Of a DNA stretch of 64,000 bases, positions 1 to 12,555 are shown in pieces (positions within the stretch are counted from its first letter, which is position 1; each line of letters opens with the position of its first letter). Below the pieces are notes generated by a model. That model was not told where the DNA came from and ran no database searches. It saw only the letters and a list, made by a program, of their open reading frames with translations. The stretch spans positions 2,485,001 to 2,549,000 of the forward strand of contig WPIO01000004.1 in NCBI GenBank assembly GCA_009760855.2, in the 5' to 3' direction. Source of the stretch: Cristatella mucedo (taxonomy: Eukaryota > Bryozoa > Phylactolaemata > Cristatellidae). The position numbers and the translations under genes are program-made.

Positions 1-218
1 ATATATTGATGCCGGTTTCTGCACACTATTTGCTTAGGGGAGGGGCAATGCATATATTGCGACTGATGTCTTCACCGACCATGCGCTAACAGATGGCCTT
101 ACAAGCCTGCTATGCAACAAAGCTAAGCATTACAGCATCTGTAAAATGCCTAGAAAGAGATTAAGTTCTCTGAGCACAACACAAATGTATAATAATTATT
201 ATTATTACTATTACCACG
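1..218 (+). mobile_element. LINE-A 3' end
   Basis: Truncated 3' end of the CR1/L2-like family called LINE-A here. The stem-loop segment (AAATGCCTAGAAAGAGATTA) lies near 147, followed by an ATT-rich tail at 189-215. No coding part remains. Confidence 0.7.
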
Positions 219-237
219 AATGACCGCTGGTCGAAGT

Positions 238-947
238 TGGATCACACATTTGTGGCATCCCCGTCTCTCAACTTCTGTAACTCACTGTTTGCATGTCTAC
301 CGGCATATGCAATCATGAGTTACAGTTGGTGCAAAACTCTGCAGCGAGGCTTGTCTTTCATGAGCATGGCAACTGCCAGACTCAACCACTTCTCACCAAC
401 CTGCACTGGCTTCCAATTCAGCAGCATATCGACTTCAAGGTTTAGTCACTCAATTTTAGGTGCCTTCATTCTCTAGCATTCAGTCTACCCATCAGATCTA
501 CTCTGCAATCAAGTTAGGAATCGTAGCACTGGCTCTTCTAACTTAAATCGCTTAGCTATGCCTCGAAGAAACCTCAAATCCTTTGGAGACCTTACCTTTA
601 GTTTGTATGCTCTTAAAGACTGGAGCTCACTCCCGACTGATGCCACAACATCCACTGACCTGACAACATTCGAAAAAGAAGCTAAAAACGCTCCTCAACA
701 ACATTAGGTGAGGCCTCCTGACTTTTCCGTTGTGTGCTTATGCATGCTGTTGCTATGCATATTACCACAAATTATATTTGCATGTTCATACTATTCACGT
801 TACCTCTAACCATAATATGCTCGTTGCTGCTGTACATGTTACTGCAAAGCATTTGATCACGCTTCTGTTGGAGCATATTTAAGGAACAGGAAGAGATTGA
901 AGTTCTCTAAGGGTGATACACAAATGTGCTATCATCATTATTATTTC
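238..947 (+). mobile_element. LINE-A fragment, RT C-terminus and 3' UTR
   Basis: Matches other LINE-A copies from the segment for FVxSxxxxFCNSLxAGLPxxA through the 3' UTR and the ATT tail at about 930-945. Several frameshifts; inactive. Confidence 0.8.
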
Positions 948-2124
948 CGTGCTTTAGCCGGTCGTGGTTAAAAGGGTCACCACAGGTCGTGGCTAAAATG
1001 GTCGACAAATACTGGCAACGCTGCAGATAAGCAACTGGCTTTGTCCATAGCGAAACCACGGTACTACATAACTTAAGCCTTGATGCTAAGACCTGCTTTT
1101 TTAAAGCTTCTAAGCAGTGTGCCGATAATGTCATTTCGGTTTTTTAAGGTTTCCACGTGATTCAGTCACGGCAAACATGATTAAAGAGAGCAGCAATGCT
1201 CTTCGATCTCGATTCCCACAAATGATGAGCCAACACTACTTTTCAAGACACCCGAAATCTGCTCGGTATGACAAGCATACGGGTGCCCATATGCACTCGC
1301 TACAGGTCTTTCTCTGAGCTGTTCGCACGTTAGCCTTCGGCGGGGGGGGGGGGGGGGGGGGGCAGGGTTCAACATTCGAAAAAAATGTCGAGGGCATTTC
1401 GCAAATGCACGAAGACCGAGACGAAGTACTGCAGTACGAAGATTTTCGCCTTAAAGAGTGGGAACTAAACTGCAGCATCCATAGTGCCTTGGGCTGGAAG
1501 TGTGAAGGTGGCACATACAAGGAAGGTCGGCCTGTTTAGAAGGTTTGCAGCAGCACGAAACAGCAACTTCATGCCTGACCGCCTCCGATTGGATACACAT
1601 TACCTCGTGGCATTCAGGCCGTGGCCATTGGTCAGCAAGGTCTGAGCTGCACTCGGCTCCTGTTGTTCACAAAACGCTGGCAATAGATCAATCGACAGGT
1701 AGATCAATAAATCGATCGATAGCCAGATAGATCGATTGATTGATAGATAGGTAGATCGGCATGGAAGCTGTACCCTCCCACGTCCCGGGCTCCACGATGC
1801 TGACACCGTGAAGTCAAGGTGAAGGCCACAATGCTCTTTAAAACATGCAGGCCAAGCACGCTTCCTCGGGTGACAGTCGGCCGTCTGTACGAAGAACACG
1901 TGTTAGCGAGTGACACTTGCATGCACGGCGCTGCCTTAGACAGGCTAATGTACTCGATAGCAGAACAGCAGAGAAAAAAAAACTACTGGAACTGAGTCCT
2001 GGATAGACAGCAGCGATGGCTTCCAACTGCGGCAATGCCTTCACGCCCAATTTCAATCAAATCAGCCGAGAAGTCCCGACCACGGGAGCACGTTCTAACA
2101 CCATCACACCATCAGCCCGAACTT
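907..2124. other. No gene recognised
   Basis: Past the LINE-A tail there is a poly-G run (1342-1362), a GATA/GATC-rich patch (about 1685-1755) and small open frames of low-complexity composition. No domain or splice-supported exon was seen. Confidence 0.5.
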
Positions 2125-2355
2125 CCGACGAGAATAGGCCAGCACTCACTACCTCAACTGCTCTCCTGACTCTGCTATGCTTCCCACTTTCTCTTTGCTG
2201 CGTGAGACGAAGTCTGTCGGGTACCGAATGCGTACCGAAAGCCGCTTAGGCTGTGAGTGCGCTATACAAAACTCTCCTGCGTAAGTAACACCCACATGGT
2301 CTTTATGGCTTTGTGGAGTTACAGACAGAGATACATTACATTACATTACACATTA
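2125..2355 (+). mobile_element. LINE-B 3' end
   Basis: 3' end of the second non-LTR family (LINE-B): ACTCTCCTGCGTAA-type sequence, GTGAGTGCGCTATACAAAAC, then an ATTAC-type tail (2336-2357). Other copies are at 20728 and 32686 (reverse), 41215 (forward) and 42715 (reverse). Confidence 0.75.
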
Positions 2356-2564
2356 CATGCCAATTTATTGAGAATCTCGGCCAAATGACAGGCAGCTCCA
2401 ATTTAGGTTAAAGGCCACCCTTTCCGGTATCTATGTGGAGACATACAGATGGTAACAACAGCAGCTAGATAACAGGTATTTACAAGCATCTAGATATAAC
2501 AACAGGACCCCCACACCTTACATAAAATATTCGCCCATATACCACATGTGCCTGTAATGAATTC

Positions 2565-2828
2565 ATAATAATAATAACAACACGTTTATATATCACCCTC
2601 AGAGAACTTCTTTCTAGTCACTTACAATTGCTGCACACAAAGCATGATCGAATCCTTAGTGGTAACATGCACAATATCGACAAGCACAACATGGTTAGAG
2701 GTGACATTCACGGGGTCAACACGTAAAATATGATTAGTGGTGGCATGCACTATGTCAGCACGCATAAGCACACACAATACGAATCACAAGGACCCACTAA
2801 ATACTATGTAATAATCATGCGCTTACTA
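2565..2828 (-). mobile_element. LINE-A 3' end, inverted
   Basis: Reverse-strand LINE-A tail: ATAATAATAA first, then the stem-loop (CCTCAGAGAACTT), then the 3' UTR to about 2828. Confidence 0.8.
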
Positions 2829-2914
2829 AATGCACGTGCACGCTACTGCCAGCAGCACATGCATGGTATGCAAAGCGTATACAAGTGCCACAGGCAACAC
2901 ATGAACTCATGCCA

Positions 2915-3050
2915 GACTAGTTTGGCCCAGTGGTTAATGCGCTTGCGCGGACCAAGGTCTGGCCGAGGTCGTGCGCTCGAGCCCAGTGGCATATGTGAAG
3001 CGCCTGAATAGAGATCAAGTTCTCTTAGGGTGCTATACAAATGAATTATA
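2915..3050 (+). mobile_element. SINE-A copy
   Basis: tRNA-like head with A-box-like TTTGGCCCAGTGGTTAATGC and B-box-like TGCGCTCGAGCCC, then the tail AAGCGCCTGAATAGAGATCA. It ends in a TA microsatellite (3045-3111). Confidence 0.85.
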
Positions 3051-3204
3051 TATATATATATATATAATATTATAAAAAGGAATGTATATATATATATATA
3101 TATATATATATTAATATTATGAACCCACAGACCACGAAGTTGGTCCAGTGAGTGCCGAAACATGTGAGCAAACATGAATAGATGCTCGTGAAAAAGCAAG
3201 CTAT

Positions 3205-3345
3205 GATATGATTCATTTGTATAGCGCCCAAAGAGAACTAAATCTCTATTCATGCGCTACACATGTGCCTCGGGGCTCGAGCCCACGACCTCAGCCAGAC
3301 CTTAGTCGGGGCGAGCACCTTAACCGCTGGACCAACCCAGCTCGG
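3205..3345 (-). mobile_element. SINE-A copy, inverted
   Basis: Reverse complement of the SINE-A consensus from the tail (ATTCATTTGTATAGCGCCC) to the tRNA-like head (ACCTTAACCGCTGGACCAAC). With the copy at 2915 it forms an inverted pair around the TA repeat. Confidence 0.85.
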
Positions 3346-3730
3346 CGTGATCAACGAGACACATAGCTGGACGAACGGTCTAACAGAGACGGAAAGTACC
3401 TCGAAGCGATGATGATACCTAAGATGGCAGGCAAGCAGCTGTAAACTCGGCCACACAATGTGCTGCCTCTCCTTGCAGGCACCGACCAGGCAGCTGACTT
3501 ATGGCCAACAGTAGCATGTCCTGGCCAATAGCACTAACGATGGCATGACAACACATCATTAGCAATGGCATAGCCCAGGAACTATTCAGCTAGCCATCCC
3601 AGCATATTGACAGCCCTTTAAAAAGAAGTTAGTCACACACACATATATAGCAATACCAGTCGGACAGTGCCATCAACCATAGCTCCGGCAGGCACGTGGT
3701 AGGTGGGACTCTCTGCTGATTCGGACTGCA

Positions 3731-3830
3731 ATATCGTGGCTATCGCGGCTAGGCCAATGCTATCGTGGCTAGGCCAAGGCCATCGGGCTAGACCAAGGCC
3801 ATCGGGCTAGACCAAGGCCATCGAGCTAGG
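3731..3830 (+). repeat. Minisatellite, about 22-bp unit
   Basis: GGCTAGACCAAGGCCATCG-type units repeat four to five times with variation. No gene recognised in 3346-4600 around it. Confidence 0.8.
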
Positions 3831-4620
3831 CTGTGGGCGTAGGCTTTGCCACTCCTTACTGCACAGCCACTGTCAGAATCATCAGCAGCGGCACGTGTAG
3901 GCTAGAGAACCTGTGTGCTGCCTCGTTGACCCATTCCCAATGCAAATGCCAGCCTGGCCTCAGCTGCTGCTGCTGCTGCTCAGTACACCGAAGGCCGGCT
4001 ACCCGCAGGGCTCGTGGATTAAATATGGCTACTGGTACCGGTAAAGCCTACCCTGGGAACTGTCCCTGCCAGTTCCGGGAGCAGCCAGGGGTCACGGGCA
4101 AGGCTGAGCAGCTGGCTCTGCTGCAGGCCTCTCACACGCGATGGGGTACTTACTAACTACTGGGTACTTACTACAGGATCCCTCATCCAGCCGCCAGCCT
4201 CTCTACACTTGGCCCGCAAGACGTCCAGAGCGAGCCGACAACGACGGCCTGCCAAGGCTTGGCAAAAAGCTAGTGCTGTCTTTTGTGGATTCACCGGCAT
4301 GGCGTCAGCGGTTGGCCAAAAACTGGTCGACGAATCGCTCAAACGCAAGCACGCACGCGGCTATGCACACACACTTTCTCTTCCCCCACCAGAAGTGATC
4401 TGAAGGCGGTCCAAGTGGTCGACGATTTCACGATGCATCGTCAAGTACACAATTTTGGCGTCAGCATCATGGGCTGGCTTCGATAAGCAGACAATCGCAG
4501 CAGGCCGCCAGACGAACAAAGGCTGCCACAAAGAAGGTTTCACTCTACCGACCAAAATTGACCGTCGGACTAGCACGCGATAATACGATATTCTAGTGAC
4601 TTCGGCAACTTGTGTTAATG

Positions 4621-4688
4621 GGCAAGCTCAAGCTCAAGCTCAAGCTCAAGCTCAAGCTCAAGCTCAAGCTCAAGCTCAAGCTCAAGCT

Positions 4689-4787
<99 letters not shown>
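4621..4787 (+). repeat. Compound microsatellite (CAAGCT)n then (GA)n
   Basis: About 12 CAAGCT units (4621-4690) run directly into about 48 GA dinucleotides. Long open frames here (QA, RE, LS dipeptide runs) are repeat artefacts. Confidence 0.98.
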
Positions 4788-4991
4788 CATACACGACATC
4801 GGAGCTCATTACCCGTTGGCTCAGTTGCTATAGCTACCTCTCAAAATATGAACTCGCTGTCTTGCTTGAGTTATGCAGCCCCAATAGCAGCGCTAGGGTT
4901 AGGACAGAACTGTCTGGCGTTACTGTGGGCAGCCTATCATTGTCCTACAGCAGCTACCATCGGTCGGTTTCGCTAGACGTTCCAGGCTCTT

Positions 4992-5130
4992 TGCCCAGGG
5001 GTAAGATGCTCGCTCTTCAACGACCCAGGTCGTGGGTTCGAGTCTCTTGCAGCGGGCTGTCATTTTTTGCCCACTGCAAGCTGTGGTGACATCCGTTGAC
5101 ACTCTTCTGCCACTATATAAAGGCTGTTAA
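4992..5130 (+). mobile_element. SINE-C copy
   Basis: Head GCCCAGGGGTAAGATGCTCG, B-box-like GTGGGTTCGAGTCTC, body GCCCACTGCAAGCTGTGGTG, tail TATAAAGGCTGTTAATTTTT. Similar to 21508-21652 and shares its body with SINE-B. Confidence 0.75.
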
Positions 5131-5131
5131 T

Positions 5132-6190
5132 TTTTTATAGCTCAGACCGGAAGTATGCATGCCAGCAAGCCAGATTCGCTTGTGCAAGTGGTACCAAACA
5201 TGTAAATGTAAATGTGGTGCCGCCACGCTGCCCCCACGGCACTGTCTAAAAGGCGTCCGCCGCCCTGCACGGTATATCTCAGCAGAAAGCAGGTAAGCCG
5301 AATGAAGCATTCCCTCATTCTCGGAATTCGGATAGTCAACTGCTGCTAGGAGAGCATGTCCTACCCATTCAATAATATCTCGACATGCCTGAGCTTCGAA
5401 AAGTATCCGAGTCCTGAAAAAATACGATCGCCTATCAGTAGCCATTATGTGTGTACTCTTATAGGTGTATATCGGGTGGGCAATATTAGAGCAGAGGCAA
5501 GAGGTGGGCGGTGGCTTCAGCGTGCAGAGTGGCAGCCGGTGAGTAAATGGACCAACCTCTGACACACTGAAGATCTAGTCACAAAATTCATACACAAATA
5601 AAACACCTGATATCACTGTAGACTTTAGTACCACCCAAGCTGCTCACCATAAGACAAACTAATAAAACGTACAAGATGTGTGGGAAATCTATTGAGAATC
5701 GGCAATGTGCACAGTATCTGGCATACTACAAGAGGCCAAGTGCACGGCCATCGTCCATGAGATGCGTGTGACGAGTTTCTCGCAGCCTCACGGTCAACTA
5801 ACACAAGTCAGCAGCACAACCCGTGCACCTAGCACCAGCTCACAGTATCACCATCGGCAACAACTTGCAAGCGGCAGCGCCAAGAGTCAGCAGGAAGGAT
5901 CGGCAGCACTATTTGGCACTAGTCTGCAAGGCAACTGTCTAACAAGGAGTCTGAGTCTAGCGTGGCTGCCCACCGACCAACCGATGCATGCAGTGATGGC
6001 GGACATCGGGCGAAGATCGGGCTGAGTGAGCACAGCGAGCAGCCAGTTATGCAGTCGCAGCACATACGATACGGGCATCTAGCAAGAGTCTAGCTATCGA
6101 GCAAGTTATCACTACCAGTGCACAGTGGGCAGTGGTGACCCAAAAACAATACCCTCCAAGCTCGCTAAATCCACCACGAGGGAGCACTAA
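5132..6190. other. No gene recognised
   Basis: Only short unrelated open frames; no recognised repeat or domain. Confidence 0.4.
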
Positions 6191-6199
6191 AACAACCTA

Positions 6200-7830
6200 A
6201 AAGGACTGAGGCTAGTGGAGCTAGCAGCAGCTCGGCTGCCTAGTGGTGGTGGCACGCTGGGGCCCGGCGCCTGCGGCGGCGGCGGCAAGCCGACAAGCCG
6301 CGAGACATCCGGGCGTGCGCCTAGGCCGTTCGTGCCTGGCCAGCACGGGAGGCCAGGCGATAGAGATGCACCGGTCACTCCTGTTGCTCGTAATCTCGCA
6401 GTACTTGTACATACATCCAAGGCCCCTGGCACCGAGAAGGCCTCCTTCCTCTACGCAAAAGCGTCGCACTCGTTTCGAGACTAATGACAACGCACTTTGA
6501 CTGAGCTCAGCGCCCGGCGGCGGCGGCTGCTGCGAACTGCGCGTTCGGTTCGACAGTCGCCGGCCGCAGGCGCGCTCAAGCGACCAGACGCACCGACCTA
6601 AATACACGGTACGCCCTGCCGCGAGACGGATGCTGAGAAGCAACGATGCTGGCGTGCCCGCGCCTGCGTCCACGCCGGGTGCCGGCACCGAACGCGCGGG
6701 GGGGGGGGAGCCTTGGGTCTCTCGCTCCCCACACCCGTGGATCTAAGCAAACGGTGCCGCGTCTGAATTAGCGTATCAAGCCGCCCGAGGCCGCCGTCGC
6801 AGCCACCGTCGCCGCCCCTCCCCTAAGCGCGAACACACAAGCGCAGCAGCCGTCGTCGGGCAGCGCCGCCGCAGCACCGCGCCGGGAACCCGACGACCCA
6901 CGTAGGCAGTGCGCGCTATAGCGGCGACGGCGGTAGCCTGCCGCTTCTAGAACGGTGGCGGAGGCGGCCAGAGCGACAGCCGGAGCTCTGGCCGCGGTGC
7001 GGCGGTGCGCCGTCCGGGCGCCCCGCCGTACAAAGGGCGGCCGATAGTCGCGCGAAAGCCTCGTCCGTCGCACCCGCGCGAGCGACCGTCGCAGGCAGCG
7101 CGCCGTCCGCGGCCGCGCGGCAGTCAGCCGCCTGCCCAGCCCGCCTGTGTCGCGGCGACGGACATTCGCGCGGAACGGGCTCGGATCGTGCGCGGCCGAG
7201 TTGCAGCGTCGGCGGCGGCGGCACGAAGTAACGGCGCCCCAACCGCCAGCCAGGAGCGATTAGCTTACTCAGCTGCAGAGGGCGTCTCACGGCTATCCCC
7301 GCCCGCCGCTCGTCACATGAGCGGCGCGTAGCGCCGGCGTCGCGAAAGCTGCGAGGAGGATACGCCGACTGCTGCCACCACCACCACCACTGCCGCCGCC
7401 GACGCAGCCGCAGCCGGGGCTTTTCATCTAATGCAATGAGCCGGCTAGGGCGGATTATAACCGAGGCCCTGATCAGCTGACGAAGCAGAAGGCCGCGGCT
7501 GGCGAATCGACAGGCGTATGCTAATGAGCCCAACGCGCCGAGCGTGACGTGTGCGGTCCACCGGAAGCGGCCCCGCCGATAGCCTGCGCGCCTGTCGGGC
7601 TTCAAATTGACGAGCGGCGCGAGAAAGTGGAAACCTCGTGCGCCTCTCGCTCTGCTCGTCCCGGTTGTGCAACAGCGACCAAGAAAACCGCGGCCGCTCC
7701 GCTTCCGCTGTTCGCGGCTGTCGCCGCTTGGTCGACCTCCCGTCGGCGCGACGGTGCGGACCTACCCCCTCCTCCCCTGGGCCGCCGCGAGACCTTTGCT
7801 CGCCCGACGCAAGCAGTGCGCGTTCACTGC
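6200..7830. promoter_or_regulatory. CpG-rich island without recognised gene
   Basis: Strongly G+C- and CpG-rich with many GGC/GCC runs. Open frames on both strands (e.g. 6916-7605 minus, 229 aa, Arg/Ala-rich) look like composition artefacts. A promoter or first exon of an unseen gene is plausible. Confidence 0.5.
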
Positions 7831-8311
7831 ATCCCCCAATTCAGAATAACTCACGGAGCGTAGTGTCTGCGACTGTGGGTCTTCCAGTGCTGGTGCTCTA
7901 GCGGTCTGCGTCTTTGGTTGCGAGTGCGGCGGCCGCGGGTTTTGTGGGTGTTCGACAAAAACAACAGTTCCCTCTCTTCTCCTGCGCTTCGCTTCCACGA
8001 GCTGCTTGAATAGTCTGCTGCGGGTTCGCCGTTTCGCCATCGAACCTCAGAGTCCCTCTCGATTTGCCCTCAACAAAGGTGCCCTACTTTCGCCGCCAAA
8101 TTGGCGTGCTTATGCAATAAGTTTCGTTCGCAGCTCCTTCCGTCCTGTAACTTTCTCTTTGACTTTAGGAAGGATATACATTTATAACGCAGTCGACGAC
8201 TGGCATTCGTTGCTGCTAAGACTAAAATTAGACAGCGACTGCGTCAATACTCTCGGTAACTCAAGTGGGGGGCTGGAACGTAAGGAGGCGACTGAGAGAC
8301 GAAAGGCGACT

Positions 8312-8604
8312 AGCGGTAGCTGCAAAACTCTGCTGCTAGGCAGAGGCTGTCGCGAGCGTCACAGTTGCCACGTCACGTCACGCCACTTCTTGCCATCTAG
8401 TGGCGCATCGAATTCGAGATTCTGTCACTCACTTTTTGGTCGCTTCAGCCTTTGACTCTCCGGCCTACCTATCAGAACTACTACCCCACCATGCTGGTTT
8501 GGCCTAGCGGTTAAGGTGCTCGCCCCGACCAAGATCTGACAGAGGGCGTGGGCTCGAGCACCGAGGCATATGTAAAGCGCCTGAATAGAGATGAAGTTCT
8601 CTTG

Positions 8605-8641
<37 letters not shown>

Positions 8642-9075
8642 TGAGCGTCGTACCGCACGCTTTTCTAAATCAGATCGTTTAGCTACGCCTCGTGCGAACC
8701 TCAAATCCTTTGCAGACCGCGCCTTTAGTTCGCATGCTCCTAAACCCAGGAGCTCACTCTCGACTGACGTCACCACATCCCCTGACTTGACGGCATAAAG
8801 AAGCTAAGACGCATCTATTTATCACAGCATTTAGCGGGTCTTTGTGATTCAACCTTTATCTGCTTATGTGCGCTGAGATTTGGCATGCTATCACTAACCA
8901 TATTTGCATGCTGAGCATGTCATCTCTAACCACGTTATGCTTGTTGATATTGTGCATGCTACCACTAATCGTGCGATCACGCTTTCTTTACCGTATATGT
9001 AAAGTGTCTGGAAAGAGATAGGGTTCTCTGAAGGCAAATGCAAAGGTATTATATTATTATTGCTGTTATCACTAC
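8312..9075 (+). mobile_element. LINE-A fragment split by a SINE-A
   Basis: LINE-A C-terminal coding sequence (AGCTGCAAAACTCTGC onward) is interrupted at about 8494 and resumes at about 8641 (GAGCGTCGTACC), ending with the stem-loop and ATT tail at 9048-9075. Confidence 0.85.
8491..8640 (+). mobile_element. SINE-A copy nested in LINE-A
   Basis: Head GTTTGGCCTAGCGGTTAAGG, B-box-like GGGCTCGAGCACC, tail GCGCCTGAATAGAGATGAAG, then a TA run (8609-8639). ATGCTG flanks both sides, a likely 6-bp target-site duplication. Confidence 0.85.
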
Positions 9076-9518
9076 TACTATTATTACAGCCCCATTAATC
9101 TGCTGGAAGGCGGAAACGGGCTTCCAAAGCATTTCATGCATGCCACCTATAGTCATCCGTCCATGGAAGCCGGTTCCCACTTTCTGGGTGGCCACCTGGC
9201 TTAGAAGGCGGGGTTCGCCCGGCTTGGCTTTCGGGTCCACAATCTTATCCTAGTCTCAGCTTCCGGCGTTGGTATTCGCAACGCTTTTCTCCCAATGGGT
9301 TAACCATTTTTTATGGCGGAACTATAAAGACTGCTTATAGAACGGGTTGAGTTTGGCGCATGCGTTCAGGGTCGGGTTTCCAGTGGGGGGGGGTCATAAT
9401 TATCGTGTAGGAAACTGACTGTCACATTTGTAGAGGCTCTAAATATAGAGGTAACCCGGCTTCAACGGACGTGCAGAGCGGCATGACAACAGCGCGAGGC
9501 TTCAGGCTCTCTTTGCAT

Positions 9519-9652
9519 TTGGTCCAGGGGTCATTTGCTCGCCTTTAACGACCAAGGTCATTCGAGTTCGTCCCGTGAGGGCACATATAAAGAAAGCGCG
9601 TGGATAGAGATTAAGTTCTCTTGGGGTGCTGTACAAATAAATTATTTCTAAC
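9519..9652 (+). mobile_element. Diverged SINE-A-like copy
   Basis: The tail (GCGCGTGGATAGAGATTAAG and TTCTCTTGGGGTGCTGTACA) is SINE-A-like. The head (TTTGGTCCAGGGGTCATTTG) differs and resembles the copy near 12556, suggesting a subfamily. Confidence 0.6.
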
Positions 9653-10019
9653 ATATTTATTTTATTTATCAAGGGTACAGCGAACCTCTTTTTTGTGAAG
9701 CATCCCGCATCTTATCGTCCGTCGACAGCGGAGTTGCCGGCTCTATCGCGATAGAGAATGAAATAAACTATGCTTGAAGCTAAGGAGCTGTCCTGTGCTG
9801 GACGCGTTTGGCTGCAGCTTTAATGATTTTTCACCTTCCCCCCCCCCCGAGGGAGTCGTTTACTTTTCGGATGGGTCCGCGTAAGCCTATCGGGCTGGGA
9901 ACTTTGCGGGTGCAGCAGTTTTACGCTTTCCAAAAACTAGAGGTCACTCTTTACACTACGTTTTACGAGGCTTCGTAGCGATGCTATTTCGGTACACAGA
10001 TCCGAACGCCCTCAAGATG

Positions 10020-11010
10020 CGGTATGACCACATTCACTTTAGATGAATTCAAGATTCTTTCTGCTTGGTGGTTAAAATCGCGCTTTTCCGTTAGCATTCG
10101 ATCCGTGCCGTGTGGGGGTCAGGTCTCATCCAACAGACCCGTCACCTGTGGAGTCCCACAAGGGTTCGTTCTCGGTCCCTTGCTGCTCTCGACTTATAGT
10201 GAACAGCTGGGAAAGTGATTATGGCTGGAATTGACTATCTATGCAGGTGATAGTCAGCTGTATTAGTTATTTAAACCGTCGGACTATACTGCAGCCACTG
10301 ATGAAGACTGGGTGCTCGCCTTGCAGACGTTCGATCCTAGATGTCGGCCAATTTCCTTAAACTAAATGACGATAAAACGGAACAGCTACTCGTAGAACAC
10401 CCAAAGCGTGTGGCCGGACTAAAAGACTTTGCTCTTCTAATAGGTGATGCTGTCGTGCTACTCTCACCGTGTACTCAGAATTTAGGTGTTGTCTTAGACA
10501 ACTGCCAAAATTTTGAAAGCTACGTCAAGAAGACTGCTTCCACAGCTAGCCGTCACATCCTATCCCTCCCAATCTAAGACTGGGATTATCCATCACGATG
10601 GCGTGCAAGAGACTTCAGTAGCTCCCTAGTTCTGTCTCGGCTAGATTATTGTAATTCCATTTTGGCTGCGCTCCTAAAAAATTAGGCCAATGCAACTGGT
10701 AATGAATATGGCTGCCAGAGTAGTTAACAAATCCTAAAATTTTAACCATATGTCTTATCTGCTGAAGGAACTTCGATGGCTTTCGGTTGATCAGCGGATA
10801 CAGAGTAAAGTTCTTACGCTTGCCCATACGGCCACGGCTTGGCTCATCCATGCCTAGCTCAGCCGCTACACCCGTTCAGCCTCATCGTGCCCTCAGGTTC
10901 TGTATGAACAATAAATTAGCTGTTCAATTCCTCAGCATAAAGACCCTTGGCAACAGAAGCTTTTGCTCTGCATATCCTAGACTGTGCTGGAAACTAGTTT
11001 GCTAGAAGAT
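10020..11010 (+). mobile_element. LINE-B reverse transcriptase fragment
   Basis: Encodes WLKSRFSVSIRS, CGVPQGFVLGPLL (the VPQGS-LGP reverse-transcriptase motif), then YAGDSQLY where the catalytic YADD is mutated, NFLKLNDDKTEQLLV, and a C-terminal LLKELRW...QRIQSKVLTLAH segment. Stops and frameshifts; inactive. Confidence 0.85.
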
Positions 11011-11239
11011 CATGTAGTTTCAAGATATCTTACCTTTTTAAATCAGCTCTGTTGTTTGCTAAGCACCGCCGACCTACGGGCCTTAATCTCTTCAGCTTTT
11101 CGTTAAGGGTAGCAATTTTTGGCCACATCGTTCGCGGTTGCTCTAGTACGGACCTACGCGGTGGTCCTAGGCGAGCAGCATCCATTTAGCCTTTAGCCTC
11201 CCGAAAGCCCTCGTTAGGGGCCACTGTCATACATCATAA

Positions 11240-12555
11240 GCATTATTATAATGTCATCAGTCTCAGGTCATGCCCCAGCACATTTCAACAAGGCTGTAGT
11301 CAGGCCACTATTCAAGAAATCAACACTTGACCAAGAGAACTTTAAAAACTTTCGCAGTCTCCCTTTAATAGTTCCTATCAAACACACTGGAACGAGTTGT
11401 GGCAGACTAGCTGAATTCATATATTGAAACTTCAAAACTTGCTAGTAAGTTCCAATCTGGTTTTAGAGGTAATCGCTCCACAAAGTCAGCATTCCTCCAG
11501 TTGTATAACGACCTACTTAGGAATGCAGACATATGTAGAGTATCTCAGCTTTTTTCTCGATCTTTCGGCAGCCTTTGATACTACCGATCAGTAAGTCCTT
11601 CTTGAGCGCCTCTCATCTCGTCCGGGCATCACTGGCACTGTATTGCAATGGTTCAGGTCATATCTGTGTGGGAGATTCTAGAGTATTGATGTGAATGGAC
11701 AAAAATCATCCAAGGAACCTCTGAAATATGGGGTACCTCAGGGCTCCGTGCTAGGTCCCGTTCCTTTCAAGTTTTCAAATTTTGTTTGTACTCTCCCTCT
11801 TGCCGATGTGATCGCCAAGCACAATCTAGGCCTTTACTTTTGTGCAAATGACAATCATTTTTAGCTTGGCTTTGATTCATCCCAGCCCTGAAGCATATCG
11901 AATTCCGCATCCACCTTTGCTGCATGAATAGATGACATCATCGCACGTGGATGACAGCAAACTTTCTTAGATTAAATGACGACAAAACCAGCCTACTAGT
12001 GATGGGCAAACCAAGTGCGATTCAGAAATTGGAAAAGCTAACGCTCACAATCGGCTCTGCCAGCACATCTCCTGTTGAATCTGCACGAAACCTAGGTGTC
12101 CTGTTCCAAAGTGACCTTTCGCTAGACGGCCACATCGGCTCCAGAGTCAAGACTGCCTACTTTCAACTACATAATATTGCTGAAATTCGGGCTTATTTAG
12201 ACAGGGATACCACATCTAAATTGACCAATACATTTGTGACATCCCGCCTTGACTTCTGTAACTCACTGCCTGCTGGTCTACCGACCTGTGCACTCGGGCG
12301 CTTACAGATGGTGCAAAACTCTGCAGCTACGCTCGTTTGTCATGAGCATAGCAGTTGCCACAGCGCACCACTTCTCACGAACCTGCACTGGTTCCCAATC
12401 AAGCAGCGTATCGACTTCAAGGCTCTGTCACTTACTTTCAGGTCCATTCATTCTCTGGCTCCAGCCTACCAATCAGAACTGCTTCCGAGGGGCCCTCTTT
12501 TGAAGCGAGCTTCAGATTCTCCCAAGATGCAAAGAGTTGGGCTAACGGTTGCCGC
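11240..12555 (+). mobile_element. LINE-A reverse transcriptase, long degenerate copy
   Basis: Starts near a VRPLFKKSTLDQENFKNFR-type motif and passes a broken VPQGSVLGP motif near 11735. The catalytic site region at about 11850 reads CANDN instead of xADDT. A 232-codon open stretch from 11951 (NFLRLNDDKTSLLVMGKPS to LAPAYQSELL) remains. The most complete LINE-A coding piece in the window. Confidence 0.9.

Noticed and set aside
4596-4976. Frames of repeated Arg-Glu, Gln-Ala or Leu-Ser
   Set aside because: Translation of the compound CAAGCT/GA microsatellite in several frames.
6916-7605. Minus-strand open frame of 229 codons
   Set aside because: Arg/Ala/Ser-rich composition typical of CpG islands; overlapping frames on both strands and no family resemblance.
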